Source: Alphaproteobacteria bacterium (GTDB taxonomy: Bacteria; Pseudomonadota; Alphaproteobacteria; ATCC43930; CGMCC-115725). From it: a DNA stretch of 64,000 bases. A program made the translations under genes and the position numbers. The DNA lies in contig JAGWNF010000014.1 of assembly GCA_028871455.1 (NCBI GenBank), positions 1 through 64,000 on the forward strand, in the 5' to 3' direction. Below, one piece after another: positions 43,747 through 53,680 of the stretch (position 1 is its first letter; each line of letters starts with the position of its first letter). The notes under the pieces are model-generated. The model saw only the letters and a list, made by a program, of their open reading frames with translations, searched no databases and was not told the DNA's origin.

Positions 43747-43995
43747 ATCGAGAGCGCAGGAGAACGCATGTCGGTGCAGGTGCGAGGGGCAGGGGTCTTC
43801 GTTCGGCGGGCTCGCAAGATAAAAGCAATCCCTCCGTGCGTCGGGTATGCGTTTGTCTGCACATCGGTTTTGGTGGAGGGACGCGCGCGTGTTTCCTCCA
43901 GCCGATAGCCAAGCTGTTGATCGGCTTGGAATGCGCTCCCTCCTAGAATAGAGCCGACTCGGCCTTTTGCGGCAAAGCGAACTCGAGGCGTCGAT

Positions 43996-45963
43996 ATGAG
44001 CCGTGACGACGATTTTGAACCGCGGCTTGGCCGCATCCACGATCGCCGCCTCCGCAGCCAGTACTTACGGCAAGTGAGGCGCAGCGCGATGCCGGCGACC
44101 CGGCGGAGGAGCGGCCGATTTGATGGCAGCCGCGTCGGCCGCGGCGCCGGCGTTGGCCGCGTACTTCGTCCACACGACCGCTATGCCGCCTTCCGAACCA
44201 GGCGCGTGGTGGTGAAGGCTCGGCTGATCAAGCTCGCCGACCGCGGCTTGAAGGGAGCCCAGGTTCATCTCCGCTATCTCCAGCGCGACGGCGTCACGCG
44301 CGAGGGCCTGCCCGGGGACCTCTATGACGCCGAGCATGATCGCGCCAACGGCCCGGCCTTTCTCGAGCGTTGCGACGGCGACCGGCACCAGTTCCGGTTC
44401 ATCGTCTCGGCCGAGGACGCGATCGAGTACGACGACCTTAAGGCGTTCACCCGGCGGCTTATGCGGCAGATGGGGGAGGATCTCGGAACCAGGCTCGATT
44501 GGGTGGCTGTCGATCACTACAACACCGGTCATCCCCACACCCATGTCGTCCTGAGGGGTAAGGACGAGCAGGGCAAGGATCTGATCATCGCGCGCGAATA
44601 TCTGCGCTACGGCATGCGGGAGCGCGCGGCCGAGATCGTGACGCTTGACCTGGGTCCGCGCACTGACCGGCAGATCGAAGCCCGGCTTCGTGCCGAGGTC
44701 GAGCAGGAGCGCTTCACCAGCCTCGACCGGCGCTTGTTGCGGGAGGCTGATCCAGCCCGGATCGTCCGGTCTGGGACCGTCGCCGGCGATGCGTTCAGCC
44801 AGACGCTGCGAGCAGGCCGGCTGCAGAAGCTGAAGCGGCTTGGTCTGGCCGAGGAAATCGCGCCATCGCGCTGGCACCTTGTTGCGGATCTCGAACCGGT
44901 GCTCCGGCGCATGGGCGAGCGCGGCGACATCATCAAGGCGATCCATCAGGAGTTGGCAGGCAAGGGCAGGCCGCCTCTGATGCCGGACGTCGCGATCTAC
45001 AATCCGGCCGGTCCGAAGCCTGAGCGGCTGGTCGGACGCGTCATTCGCCGGGGTCTGTCGGACGAGCTCAACGATCGCCATTACCTCATCGTCGACGGCG
45101 TGGATGGCCGCGCGCACTACGTCGACATTGGTAAGGCCGATGCGGTCGAGCCGATTCCAGAAGATGCCGTCGTGGCGGTCGAGCCCAAGCCGATCGCGCT
45201 CCGTCGCGTCGATCGCACCGTCACTGAGATCGCGGCTGCAAACCAGGGCCGCTATAGCGTCGACATCCATCTGCGACACGACCCATCAGCAACCGCATCC
45301 TTTGCTGAGACGCATGTGCGCCGGCTGGAAGCCATGCGCCGGGCCAGGGTCGGCGTCGAGCGCCAGCCGGATGGCACATGGATCGTTGGCGCCGATCATC
45401 TCGAACGCGCCGCTGCTTACGAGCGTGTTCAGGCACGGATGACGCCGGTGCTGGTGGAGACGCTGTCGATGCTGCCACTCGATCGTCAGGTCCAGGCCGA
45501 TGGTGTCACGTGGCTTGATCACGAACTCGTGGCTGAGAAGTCCACTGCCGTCACGAACAGGGGATTCGGGCGCGAGGTGCATGAGGCGCTCGCACGGCGC
45601 CGGCAATGGCTCATCGAGCACGATCTGGCGCACGCCGAGAACGATCAGGTCGTCTATCGCGCCAACGTCTTGGGGCTGCTCCGCCGACGTGAGCTGCTGC
45701 GCGCCGGAGCGCAGCTCTCGGGCGAACTCGGCCTCGATTACGTCGAGGCTCAACCCGGCCGGCGCATCGAGGGCGTCTACCGTCGCCGGGTCGATCTCGC
45801 GAGCGGCCGGTTCGCGTTCATCGAACGAGGGCGTGAATTTACGTTGGTGCCGTGGCGTTCGGTGCTGGAGCGCAACCTCGGCAAACATGTCTTCGGGATC
45901 GCACGCGGCGAGACGATCTCGTGGACGCTCGGGCGCGAGCGGAAGGGACGGGGGATTTCGTGA
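43996..45963 (+). CDS. DUF3363 relaxase/mobilisation protein
   Basis: A 655-aa relaxase. A basic N-terminus of 60 residues leads to the VirD2-like nickase core: VHLRYLQRDGVTREGLPGDL, HQFRFIVSAEDAIEYDDLKA, and the metal-binding HYNTGHPHTHVVL at about 173-185. The DUF3363 C-terminal part (TSLDRRLLREADPARIVRSG to the end) is complete. It nicks the element at its transfer origin and leads the strand to the recipient. The likely catalytic Tyr is among those near the N-terminus. The cargo block starts directly downstream. Confidence 0.9.
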   Translation: MSRDDDFEPRLGRIHDRRLRSQYLRQVRRSAMPATRRRSGRFDGSRVGRGAGVGRVLRPHDRYAAFRTRRVVVKARLIKLADRGLKGAQVHLRYLQRDGVTREGLPGDLYDAEHDRANGPAFLERCDGDRHQFRFIVSAEDAIEYDDLKAFTRRLMRQMGEDLGTRLDWVAVDHYNTGHPHTHVVLRGKDEQGKDLIIAREYLRYGMRERAAEIVTLDLGPRTDRQIEARLRAEVEQERFTSLDRRLLREADPARIVRSGTVAGDAFSQTLRAGRLQKLKRLGLAEEIAPSRWHLVADLEPVLRRMGERGDIIKAIHQELAGKGRPPLMPDVAIYNPAGPKPERLVGRVIRRGLSDELNDRHYLIVDGVDGRAHYVDIGKADAVEPIPEDAVVAVEPKPIALRRVDRTVTEIAAANQGRYSVDIHLRHDPSATASFAETHVRRLEAMRRARVGVERQPDGTWIVGADHLERAAAYERVQARMTPVLVETLSMLPLDRQVQADGVTWLDHELVAEKSTAVTNRGFGREVHEALARRRQWLIEHDLAHAENDQVVYRANVLGLLRRRELLRAGAQLSGELGLDYVEAQPGRRIEGVYRRRVDLASGRFAFIERGREFTLVPWRSVLERNLGKHVFGIARGETISWTLGRERKGRGIS

Positions 45964-46281
45964 CGGAGACATGTGTAGTGAGGCAGTTTGAGTTTTGGGT
46001 TTTCCCAAGGTTGGCCGTTGACCGACCAGTCGGGCCACGCCTGAAGCGGACGATCGGCTCACCCGCCTTGGAAACTTTTGCGCTTATCCAAGCCATTCAA
46101 CGGCGCTGGACCGGCCACCGCAGAAGACATTCCCGCAATGGCGCTTCCGCATCTAGTAAGCGTGACAGGATTTGCAGCGTTTCCTCTGAAGTGGAAGCTT
46201 CGTAGAATGCGATTGATTCGTCGTGCGTTATTGCGGCACGAACCAATCCCCAGAATCGCAAAGAACAACCGGGTGCAAATC
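45964..46281. other. Junction between relaxase and cargo
   Basis: Base composition drops here from the relaxase to the cargo gene. The long frame of the next gene is open from a TTG at 46078, but homology-like sequence begins only after about 46300, so this stretch is probably promoter and leader. I find no transposon end. Confidence 0.4.
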
Positions 46282-49200
46282 GTGGCTTCCCTTCCCGAAA
46301 GCAAGCCAGCATCGACCGAATTAACCGGCGGTTCGGGCTTTAGTTACGAGGACAGTGTTGTTGCCTATTACCTGTCATCGCTTCTTCGCCGCGAACGCGC
46401 TGCGGGCCAAACGGGTTTCGTCACGAGCGTCGCCGTTCAGCAGCAAGGCCATGGCAATCCCATGGATGACCTCGTTGTCGAATTTGATGACGTAAGCACG
46501 AAGCGGGTTCTCAGCCTCCAGATCAAAAGATCGGTTACGATCAGCGGTGCCCCGTCCAACGAAGAATTTCGCGGGATCGTTTCCGCGGCGGTCGAAACCC
46601 AAGCGCTCGGATCTTTCACCAAGGGCGCCGATAAGTGCGGCTTTGTCGTCGAGCACGTCACAGCTGACACGTTTCGCAACCTTACGCGGCTGATTGATTG
46701 GGCCAAGGCCAGCACCGCGGGCGCAGATTTCGAGGCACGCTTTGCGCCGACAGGCGATGCCGGAAAGGACGAACAGAATCTAAGAAGCGCGCTGCTGCCC
46801 CTCATCGGCGCGTCAAATTACGACGGCGAAGTCAGCTTCTACCAACATTTGGTCGCCATTCACCTCAACGACCTCGAAGAAAACGGTGTGTTGAGGACAG
46901 AAGTCGTCAATCGCCTGCAAGAAGTCATCGCAGCCAATGAGGACGGGCAGGATGTTCTGCTGTTCGACCGCCTTTGCCGAATTGCGCGTGAAGGATCGGG
47001 AAAAGCCGCGAAGTGGACCCGCGCCTCGCTGCTGGCGCAGCTGCGCGGAGCAGTTAGGCTCAAAGTCATTCCCAACCTGGGTGACGACATCAATCGCCTT
47101 AACGCGTATTCACTGGAAGCGCTGAATGTCGTGTTCGAGAAGGTGGATGACTTCCACGTCGAACGCGAAGAACTCCAGCGACAGGTTACCACGCAACTCG
47201 ATCAGCACCGGGTGGTCGCCATTGGCGGGTTGCCCGGATGCGGCAAATCGGCGGTCTTGAAGCGCTTTGCCGAGAATGCCTCGACCAACGGGCCTATCCT
47301 TTTCCTGAAGAATGACCGGATCACCGGAACCGGCTGGAGCACGTTTGTGGCAAGCCTTGGCTTGTCGAACGCCGATGTAATTCAATTACTGCTAGAGATC
47401 GGTTCGGCCGGAACGCCCACACTCTTCATCGACGGAATCGATCGCATCCGTCCGGATCAGCAGGGTGTGATTGTCGATCTTGTGAACGCGATTCTCAGCG
47501 AGCCCAGCCTCAGTTATTGGAAAGTGCTCGTCAGTTCCCGCGATCAGGGACTCGAAGCATTCCGTGCGTGGTTTCCTCCAGCCATGTACGCGACGACCGG
47601 CGTTGGCGATGTTATTGTCAGCCAGTTCTCGGACGACGAAGCAAAACAGCTCGCTCAATCGAAGCCGCACCTTCGCAAACTCCTGTTCGGCAGCCCCGCC
47701 GTTCAAGACATCGCGCGCCGCCCATTCTTTGCGGCGGTCCTTGCCCGCTCAATCCTGGAAGGCACCGAGCCTCAAACCGAAGTGGATTTGATCGCCGCGT
47801 GGTGGGCGCGGGCAGGCCATGATGCCGTCGCCGATACAATTCCTCAGCGGCAGCGCGCACTTATTGATATCGCCGAGAAGGGCGCCCGGAACCTCGGAAG
47901 GAGCATTCCGGCTCGCGACCTAAAAGACTCCACCATCGAGCAAATCGCAGCTCTCAAAGCGGATCACATCATCCGCGACGAGCGAGGCGGGTCGTCCCTC
48001 GCATTTAGCCACGACATTTTTTTTGAATGGGCGTTCTTCCGGCTTCTGATCGACCTCGGAGACGACTGGACGAAAGCATTGGAGGCCGCAGGAGAGCCAC
48101 CCTTGCTAGGCCGCGTTGTGGGCCTCATGGCTCAGGAAGCGCTGGCGGACAATCACCGCTGGAGTTCCGGATACCGCTCGCTTGCAAACAAGAATCTGCG
48201 TCGGCAATGGCAGCGCGAGTGGCTGACGGGTCCGCCATTCACGCCCGAGTTCGAGAACGCCAAGGCGGAATTTGCCGCGCTGCTCAAGGCTGACGGCTTC
48301 GCGTTGTTCGAAAAAGTGCTGGTCTGGTTTCAGGCACAGCACACGATCCCAAGCCCCTATGTGCTCGGCAACATCAAAAGCCCAGTCGAGGGCATGGACA
48401 ATGTTGCCATCGCGGACATGCTCGGTTGGCCGTCCGATTTCCGAGCGTGGAGCCGCCTGATCGATTGGCTCATCAGCGAAGCGGATGCCATTCCCGTCAG
48501 GCTGACTCCGAAAGTTCTGGAAGTCTTCGACGTTTGGCAAAATGCATTGTCTGACCACAAGAACGGACGATCCAAAGCCATTCTGCAACTCGCCAACGCA
48601 TGGCTCGTGCGGTTTGAAAAAGGCGAATTGCGCGATAAATCCGATGGCGACAAAGAAAAGGCGGGGACATTTAGCCGTGACGAGAATTCACGGCTCGGCA
48701 AGTCGCTTCGCTCGATCCTGTTACGCTCTGCGCGAAGCTACCCCGATTTCGCCAAAGAGCTATTCAAGCGAACCATCGCGGACGAGGACCGGCGACGGGC
48801 GGTTTATGCCGATCTCATCGCTTTCTCGCCCATCATGACGCAAGTTGATCCGGCCCTCTTGGCTGATCTAGCCGAGGCAGAACTGATTGAAGAATTGCCC
48901 GAAGACAAGCTCACGCGGGAACAGACGGAGCGCGAGGAGCACTACAAGCATCTGGCAGAACTCCGGGCAATTCCGGAAGAGAAACGGACCCGGCAGCAGA
49001 ACTTGGCGTTGCAATCCGGCTTCTTCCCCATCGGAAGCGAACGATACGACCTCGACGACATCGGCATCGACCGGCACAACAATTTCTACTTCCCGACCTC
49101 AGCCCTTCACGAGCCATTCAAGAGTCTATTCGCTAACAAGCCCGATGTTGCGTTGCGGTTGGTTCGCAAGCTCGCCAATCACGCGACGAAGGGCTGGAAG

Positions 49201-51600
49201 CAAATTCATTCGATCAACAGGAAAAAGATGGGAACGCCCATTCCTGTTTCGGTCGAATTCCCATGGGGTGTCCAACAGTTTTGGGGCGACTGGCGCGTCT
49301 ACAATTGGGGGTTGGGGCAGCTGGCCCCCAACTCCTTGGAATGCGCCTTTTTGGCCCTGAGCTATTGGGCGTTCAAAGAGATCGAAGGCGGCCGGTCGGC
49401 CAGCGACGTGATCAAGGACATCGTTGAAGGAAACGAGTGCTATGCGGTCCTTGGCATCGCGCTCTTGCTTGCTCTGGAGACCTGGGAGACCACCGAAACA
49501 ACGCTCGGCGTCGCGACGTGCCAACGGCTTTGGCCGCATGACATCGCGCGCTTCGTTCAGGAACCCAACAAGGACATCGATCTGTTCGGCTTTGGCTTTC
49601 TGTCACGCCTAACTGGAGAGCGAGCCAAAGCCAAAGAATTCCTCGACCAGCGGAAGAGCCGTAAGCGAGAAATCAGGGAACTCGCGATGTTTTTCGCCTT
49701 GAGCCAGGACGGCGTGCTCAGCGAAAAGTTCAGAATGGCGTTGGCGCGGTTTCCCGATGATTTGCCCTATGAACTTGAAGAGCAAAAGTCCAATGATGGA
49801 TTTACCGCTCACTTGAAGGAAGAGGCCGAACGGTGGGCGAGTTTGGGCGACCGGAAAAACTATAAGCAAACCCCGTACGACGAAACCCACGTTGCGATTT
49901 CCTACGCCTCGCCGAAACCGCTCACCGACAACGAGGAGAAAAGACTTAAGGAAAGCACCACGTCGCTACAGGGGTTCAATATCGTTGGTTGGGCGATCAA
50001 ATCGCTGGGGGCTAACAAAATTGCCGACGGCCTGTCCCTCGATCAGGCCGTTGCCCATGCAAAGAGCATCGATACGAGGTCCGCATTCGACGAACGAACT
50101 GAAACCGTTTCGTCGCCGCAGTCCGTGACCGCCAGCGTTGCGGCTTGCGTGATCCGTTTTGGCGATCCGCAAAGTGATGCCTACAGGTGGGCGTGGGACG
50201 TCATGGCGCGGATCGAATCCATGAAAGAGCGCCACGACGTATACGGCGGATCAAAGATCCCGTGGCATCCAGCAACGCGTCTCGTTGTCGCCTTGCACCA
50301 CGACCGGCGATTCGCTTCACCGCGAGCGGACAGTGCAGAGCGGCTACTTAAGCTGGCACTCCATCCACTCGATAGCGTGAGCGAATTGGCTTTTGATGCC
50401 CTTTTCGTGGACAAGGACGAGCACATTCGCTGGGTTGCGGGCCAACTTGCAGTGAACCTCTGCATCGTTCATCGCGGAGAATTCAAAGAGGGTGGATGGG
50501 ATCAAGCTCCTGACCGAAAGGCGCGCGCGGGTAGCCTTGCCGCCGCACTTGCCGCGCTCAAGAAGTCGGAACGCGGGCCCATGCCAAGGCTCCCGCCAGC
50601 TTGGGTGAAGGGAAGCGCAGGCGGAAGACGAAAAGTGCGGGACGACATGTGGCAACTTCCGGCCGTCTTCTTCGACGCTCAAATGGCGTCGAAACTCCTC
50701 ACCAAAATGCCCATTGAGGCGTGGATGACGTCCGACGCCTACCGACTTCTGTTGGAGCCGTTGTTATTCGATCTCGTCAAGTGGACGTCAGAAAGTCTCA
50801 TGCCGTTATGGCAGGCGGAGAAGCCTTCTGACAAGAAACGCACCGACCTGTTTGAGTGGAACAGAACCCTTGGGGATCTATTGGCCAGAGTCGTACCGTT
50901 CGTCCCCCTTAATGTGGCGCGCAACATACTCGTCAAGCCGTTCCTGGTTGACGATGAAGAAGCGCTTTCCGTACTCGCGCGCTTTGCGGATATGATTGTC
51001 CGTCGCCATATCTGTGATGCCGCGACGATTCCAGCAAACGCCATTCCGTTGTTGGACGATTGCGTCTCGCGCGTTTTGAATGATCGGACCTTCAAGCCGC
51101 ACAGCTGGCATGCCGGGCAAGTCAATGGTTATGCGATGCCCGAACTAATTGCTGCGCTTCTGTTCGTGAACGTCGAAAAGAACGCGCCCGGAGCTGCCCG
51201 CTATGCGAACGGCGATTGGTCACAGATTGAAACCATCATGCCAATCATTGACCGCATGGTCCGGCATGTCGGTTGGTCCTCATACGTTATGGGGAAGTTC
51301 CTCGACCTTTGCGAGCGGGCGGGCCGAGCCTACCCGATCTCCAAGTTTGGTCAGCAAGCGAACGCTGCCCTTTCGGCCATCGGCAACGCCGAGGAAGGAT
51401 GGACTGGAACGATATTGCCAGCCCGAATGGCTGGGGTTGTGCAGCGGCAGGCCGACAGGAACTTCCCGTTGGGCCTTGAAGACGCGCGGGAGCTTCTGAA
51501 AGTGTTGGGCACCCTCATCGACCTGGGGGATCGGCGTAGCGCTGCGTTGGAGCAAACGGAGGCGTTTAGAGGAATTCAAGGACAATCATCGGTGGCTTGA
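46282..51600 (+). CDS. Avs-like STAND NTPase with N-terminal Cap4/DUF4297-type nuclease-like domain
   Basis: The largest gene in the window, 1,772 aa from GTG 46282; the frame extends to TTG 46078 (residue numbers below count from there). Residues 80-280 look like a PD-(D/E)xK nuclease: GFSYEDSVVAYYLSSLLRRE, then Asp130/131 in PMDDLVVEF, then QIK (148-150), the D...QxK pattern of Cap4/DUF4297 effectors. Residues 365-700 are a P-loop NTPase: GLPGCGKS (384-391), Walker B FIDGID (Asp452/455), VLVSSRDQG sensor. The remaining 1,100 residues are helical, with no recognised domain, as in the ligand-sensing arm of Avs proteins. It likely cuts DNA after sensing a phage protein. GC content is lower than in its neighbours. 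No search could be run. Confidence 0.65.
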   Translation: MASLPESKPASTELTGGSGFSYEDSVVAYYLSSLLRRERAAGQTGFVTSVAVQQQGHGNPMDDLVVEFDDVSTKRVLSLQIKRSVTISGAPSNEEFRGIVSAAVETQALGSFTKGADKCGFVVEHVTADTFRNLTRLIDWAKASTAGADFEARFAPTGDAGKDEQNLRSALLPLIGASNYDGEVSFYQHLVAIHLNDLEENGVLRTEVVNRLQEVIAANEDGQDVLLFDRLCRIAREGSGKAAKWTRASLLAQLRGAVRLKVIPNLGDDINRLNAYSLEALNVVFEKVDDFHVEREELQRQVTTQLDQHRVVAIGGLPGCGKSAVLKRFAENASTNGPILFLKNDRITGTGWSTFVASLGLSNADVIQLLLEIGSAGTPTLFIDGIDRIRPDQQGVIVDLVNAILSEPSLSYWKVLVSSRDQGLEAFRAWFPPAMYATTGVGDVIVSQFSDDEAKQLAQSKPHLRKLLFGSPAVQDIARRPFFAAVLARSILEGTEPQTEVDLIAAWWARAGHDAVADTIPQRQRALIDIAEKGARNLGRSIPARDLKDSTIEQIAALKADHIIRDERGGSSLAFSHDIFFEWAFFRLLIDLGDDWTKALEAAGEPPLLGRVVGLMAQEALADNHRWSSGYRSLANKNLRRQWQREWLTGPPFTPEFENAKAEFAALLKADGFALFEKVLVWFQAQHTIPSPYVLGNIKSPVEGMDNVAIADMLGWPSDFRAWSRLIDWLISEADAIPVRLTPKVLEVFDVWQNALSDHKNGRSKAILQLANAWLVRFEKGELRDKSDGDKEKAGTFSRDENSRLGKSLRSILLRSARSYPDFAKELFKRTIADEDRRRAVYADLIAFSPIMTQVDPALLADLAEAELIEELPEDKLTREQTEREEHYKHLAELRAIPEEKRTRQQNLALQSGFFPIGSERYDLDDIGIDRHNNFYFPTSALHEPFKSLFANKPDVALRLVRKLANHATKGWKQIHSINRKKMGTPIPVSVEFPWGVQQFWGDWRVYNWGLGQLAPNSLECAFLALSYWAFKEIEGGRSASDVIKDIVEGNECYAVLGIALLLALETWETTETTLGVATCQRLWPHDIARFVQEPNKDIDLFGFGFLSRLTGERAKAKEFLDQRKSRKREIRELAMFFALSQDGVLSEKFRMALARFPDDLPYELEEQKSNDGFTAHLKEEAERWASLGDRKNYKQTPYDETHVAISYASPKPLTDNEEKRLKESTTSLQGFNIVGWAIKSLGANKIADGLSLDQAVAHAKSIDTRSAFDERTETVSSPQSVTASVAACVIRFGDPQSDAYRWAWDVMARIESMKERHDVYGGSKIPWHPATRLVVALHHDRRFASPRADSAERLLKLALHPLDSVSELAFDALFVDKDEHIRWVAGQLAVNLCIVHRGEFKEGGWDQAPDRKARAGSLAAALAALKKSERGPMPRLPPAWVKGSAGGRRKVRDDMWQLPAVFFDAQMASKLLTKMPIEAWMTSDAYRLLLEPLLFDLVKWTSESLMPLWQAEKPSDKKRTDLFEWNRTLGDLLARVVPFVPLNVARNILVKPFLVDDEEALSVLARFADMIVRRHICDAATIPANAIPLLDDCVSRVLNDRTFKPHSWHAGQVNGYAMPELIAALLFVNVEKNAPGAARYANGDWSQIETIMPIIDRMVRHVGWSSYVMGKFLDLCERAGRAYPISKFGQQANAALSAIGNAEEGWTGTILPARMAGVVQRQADRNFPLGLEDARELLKVLGTLIDLGDRRSAALEQTEAFRGIQGQSSVA

Positions 51601-51608
51601 AGGGGAAC

Positions 51609-51642
51609 GGCAGCTATTCGCCCAACCTGCTTTGTAGCTGCC
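51609..51642. other. Inverted repeat after the cargo gene
   Basis: GGCAGCTA (51609-51616) and TAGCTGCC (51635-51642) with an 18-nt loop, 9 bp after the stop. There is no T-run, so it is a weak terminator candidate or a chance repeat. Confidence 0.35.
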
Positions 51643-51835
51643 ATTCCGTTGCCGGCCAGCCCCTTCCTCGGCTGAACGGCCGTTTTCTGTACGCGCGGCT
51701 CGGAAGCGGACAGTCGGACAACCACCCGAAGCCGAAGTCCAAACCGATGGGGTGGATGGCCTCTCACGGCATCTGAGTGCCAAAGTGATGGTCGTCGAAA
51801 ATCACCTTGATTAATGGTAACGTATATGTGACTAT

Positions 51836-52198
51836 ATGGGCACGCTGACCGTCGTCGAATACGTTCGGGAGTATGGATCGAGTCCATACCGGGCTTGGTT
51901 CGACAGCCTGCACGCCCAGGCGGCCGCGAAGGTTGCCACGGCCGTGGAACGGCTCGAGCTGGGCAACACGTCGCGGGTGAAGTGGATCGGCACCATCGGC
52001 GAGTGCCGCATCGATTGGGGGCCGGGCTATCGGATCTATTTCGGGAAGGACGGCGAGTCGCTGATCATCCTGCTCGGCGGGGGCACCAAGCAGCGTCAGC
52101 AGGCCGACATCGAGCGGGCGAAGGCGATGTGGGCGGAATACAAAGCCCGCAAGACGGCAGCAAGGGCGAAAGGCAAGAGGGGAACGACATGGCGCTGA
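51836..52198 (+). CDS. RelE/ParE-family toxin (HigB/Gp49-like)
   Basis: A 120-aa protein. VVEYVREYGSSPYRAWFDSL then KVATAVERLELGNTSRVKWI and GECRIDWGPGYRIYFGKDGE plus LLGGGTKQRQQADIERAKAM are the addiction-module killer signature of the Gp49-like RelE subgroup. It probably cleaves mRNA at the ribosome. The toxin precedes and overlaps the antitoxin by 10 bp, the reversed order typical of higBA. Confidence 0.85.
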   Translation: MGTLTVVEYVREYGSSPYRAWFDSLHAQAAAKVATAVERLELGNTSRVKWIGTIGECRIDWGPGYRIYFGKDGESLIILLGGGTKQRQQADIERAKAMWAEYKARKTAARAKGKRGTTWR

Positions 52199-52512
52199 CC
52201 CGGGATTTCAAAGAGACGATCGTCGAGCGGGTTCGCCGCGAGCCTGCGTTCGCCAAGGCGATGCTCGATGAGGCAGCGACTTTGTTCCTCAACGGCGAGG
52301 CGGATACGGCGCGTCTTGTGCTGCGCGACCTCGTCAATGCGGCCATTGGCTTCGAGGCGCTGGCCGCGGCCACAGACATGCCGGCGAAGAGCTTGCACCG
52401 CATGCTGTCGAAGAACGGCAATCCAACCATGGACAACCTTGCGGCGATTCTTCGCGTCGTGCGCAAGAAGCTTGGGGTCGAGATTCAGGCGCATGCCGTG
52501 AAGGCCGCCTAG
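52189..52512 (+). CDS. HigA-like antitoxin (XRE-type addiction module antidote)
   Basis: A 107-aa protein from ATG 52189. TRDFKETIVERVRREPAFAK begins the antidote family, and the HTH is AAATDMPAKSLHRMLSKNGN then PTMDNLAAILRVVRKKLGVE. It neutralises the upstream toxin and likely represses the pair. The preceding AAGAGGGG is the ribosome-binding site. Confidence 0.85.
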   Translation: MALTRDFKETIVERVRREPAFAKAMLDEAATLFLNGEADTARLVLRDLVNAAIGFEALAAATDMPAKSLHRMLSKNGNPTMDNLAAILRVVRKKLGVEIQAHAVKAA

Positions 52513-52766
52513 GCGCTGTCAGGTACTTCCAGCCATTAGCGATTTGATCGGGGGCGTTCGGCTGTGGCCGCGCCACAAGGCGCGATGCCACACCGTCGAG
52601 TCACGGCGAAACGGACAACGAATGTGAGACGGCCGTCGTCAAAAAACTGGCGCGACGATGTGAGAAATTTCATGCGATCCGCGCGATCGCGCCACGATGT
52701 CTTCACAATCGGCCGCTAGCGTCCGCGCTCCTTCGTGATCTCTTGTGCAATCGGGGTCCAGTCCGA

Positions 52767-52967
52767 ATGAAGGCGATGCGCTGCTACTTCCTCAAGAATG
52801 GTGTCATCCGAGCCGTCGACGTCGTGCGCTGCACGACCGATGAGGCGGGAATCGAGAACGCCCGGCAATTATTCGAGAACCGCAAAGCGGAGTTCGCGGG
52901 TTTTGAGCTGTGGGACGGCGCTCGCCTTGTGCATCAGCATCCGGCGACTGTGAGGCAGCCAGCGTGA
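52767..52967 (+). CDS. Small conserved protein
   Basis: A 66-aa soluble protein from ATG 52767. MRCYFLKNGVIRAVDVVRCT then DEAGIENARQLFENRKAEFA and FELWDGARLVHQHP resembles small alphaproteobacterial proteins with a YFL-x-x-G-x-I ... E-x-WDG-x-R-x-V pattern. Function unknown. Confidence 0.6.
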   Translation: MKAMRCYFLKNGVIRAVDVVRCTTDEAGIENARQLFENRKAEFAGFELWDGARLVHQHPATVRQPA

Positions 52968-53021
52968 CAGCGGGCGATCGGCGACCACGCCCGATTCATT
53001 TCGCGAGCCTTGGGTCGCTCC

Positions 53022-53492
53022 TCAAGCGGCAAACCGGCCCGGTGCCTTGTTCGCAGTCCGTCCGCCAATTGATTCGTGCTGTGCGGCCACCGACTGCAGC
53101 GGTGCGGAGAGGCGCGCAAGCGCCGTACCACCCGTCATCATTGCCGCCGTGACTCCGAACACATAGCGCCACACCGTCGGCGGCATGGTGAGTGCCCAGA
53201 CCTGCTGCACGATGCTGTAGCCGGCATATGTCGCCGGGACGGCAAACAGCAGCGCCACCAGGATGCGGAGAATCGGCGACCGGCTGCTCGCGAACACCAG
53301 TTGGCCGACGACGAAGACCAACGCGCCGGCAACGATGCCCACCAAGATTCCGCCGATGGTGCCGGCGCCCGTGTGGATCGCCCAGAAGCCGGCGGCGAAT
53401 CCCACATAGGCCGGCAATGCAAACACGGCGAACTGGTACAGCGCGACACAGGCCGCACCGAGGCCAAGGAACAACAAGATCACTGCGAGCAT
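53022..53492 (-). CDS. Multi-pass membrane protein, unknown function
   Basis: A 156-aa protein from ATG 53492, with GGAGGTG upstream. It has four to five hydrophobic segments: MLAVILLFLGLGAACVALYQ, FALPAYVGFAAGFWAI, TIGGILVGIVAGALVFVVGQ, ILVALLFAVPATYAGYSI and VFGVTAAMMTGGTALA. It resembles small membrane proteins encoded next to traG in related elements. It reads opposite to the transfer genes and might act in entry exclusion; this is speculation. Confidence 0.6.
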   Translation of the reverse strand: MLAVILLFLGLGAACVALYQFAVFALPAYVGFAAGFWAIHTGAGTIGGILVGIVAGALVFVVGQLVFASSRSPILRILVALLFAVPATYAGYSIVQQVWALTMPPTVWRYVFGVTAAMMTGGTALARLSAPLQSVAAQHESIGGRTANKAPGRFAA

Positions 53493-53680
53493 CGGCACCT
53501 CCAACGCACCGAGTCTACCGTCGTTGGAATCGGCCGCGCCAGAGTCTGTCGTGCCCACCTCAACATTTTATCCTGTGACGGCGGCGTGATCGCGGATCAG
53601 CGCGTTACGGCGTAGATAACGGCGATTGGCCTTTTGGGGCCGGCGGTGATTCCTGTTGGCATGTTCAGGGGCATGCCGGC

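Noticed and set aside
46078-46281. The 68 codons upstream of GTG 46282, open from TTG 46078
   Set aside because: TTG start without a ribosome-binding site and no domain-like sequence before about 46300; treated as leader.
46097-46312. Minus-strand frame with a helical look (YEASTSEETLQILSRLLDAE)
   Set aside because: It overlaps the start region of the large gene, has no start signal and no recognisable family; possibly a remnant but not supportable.
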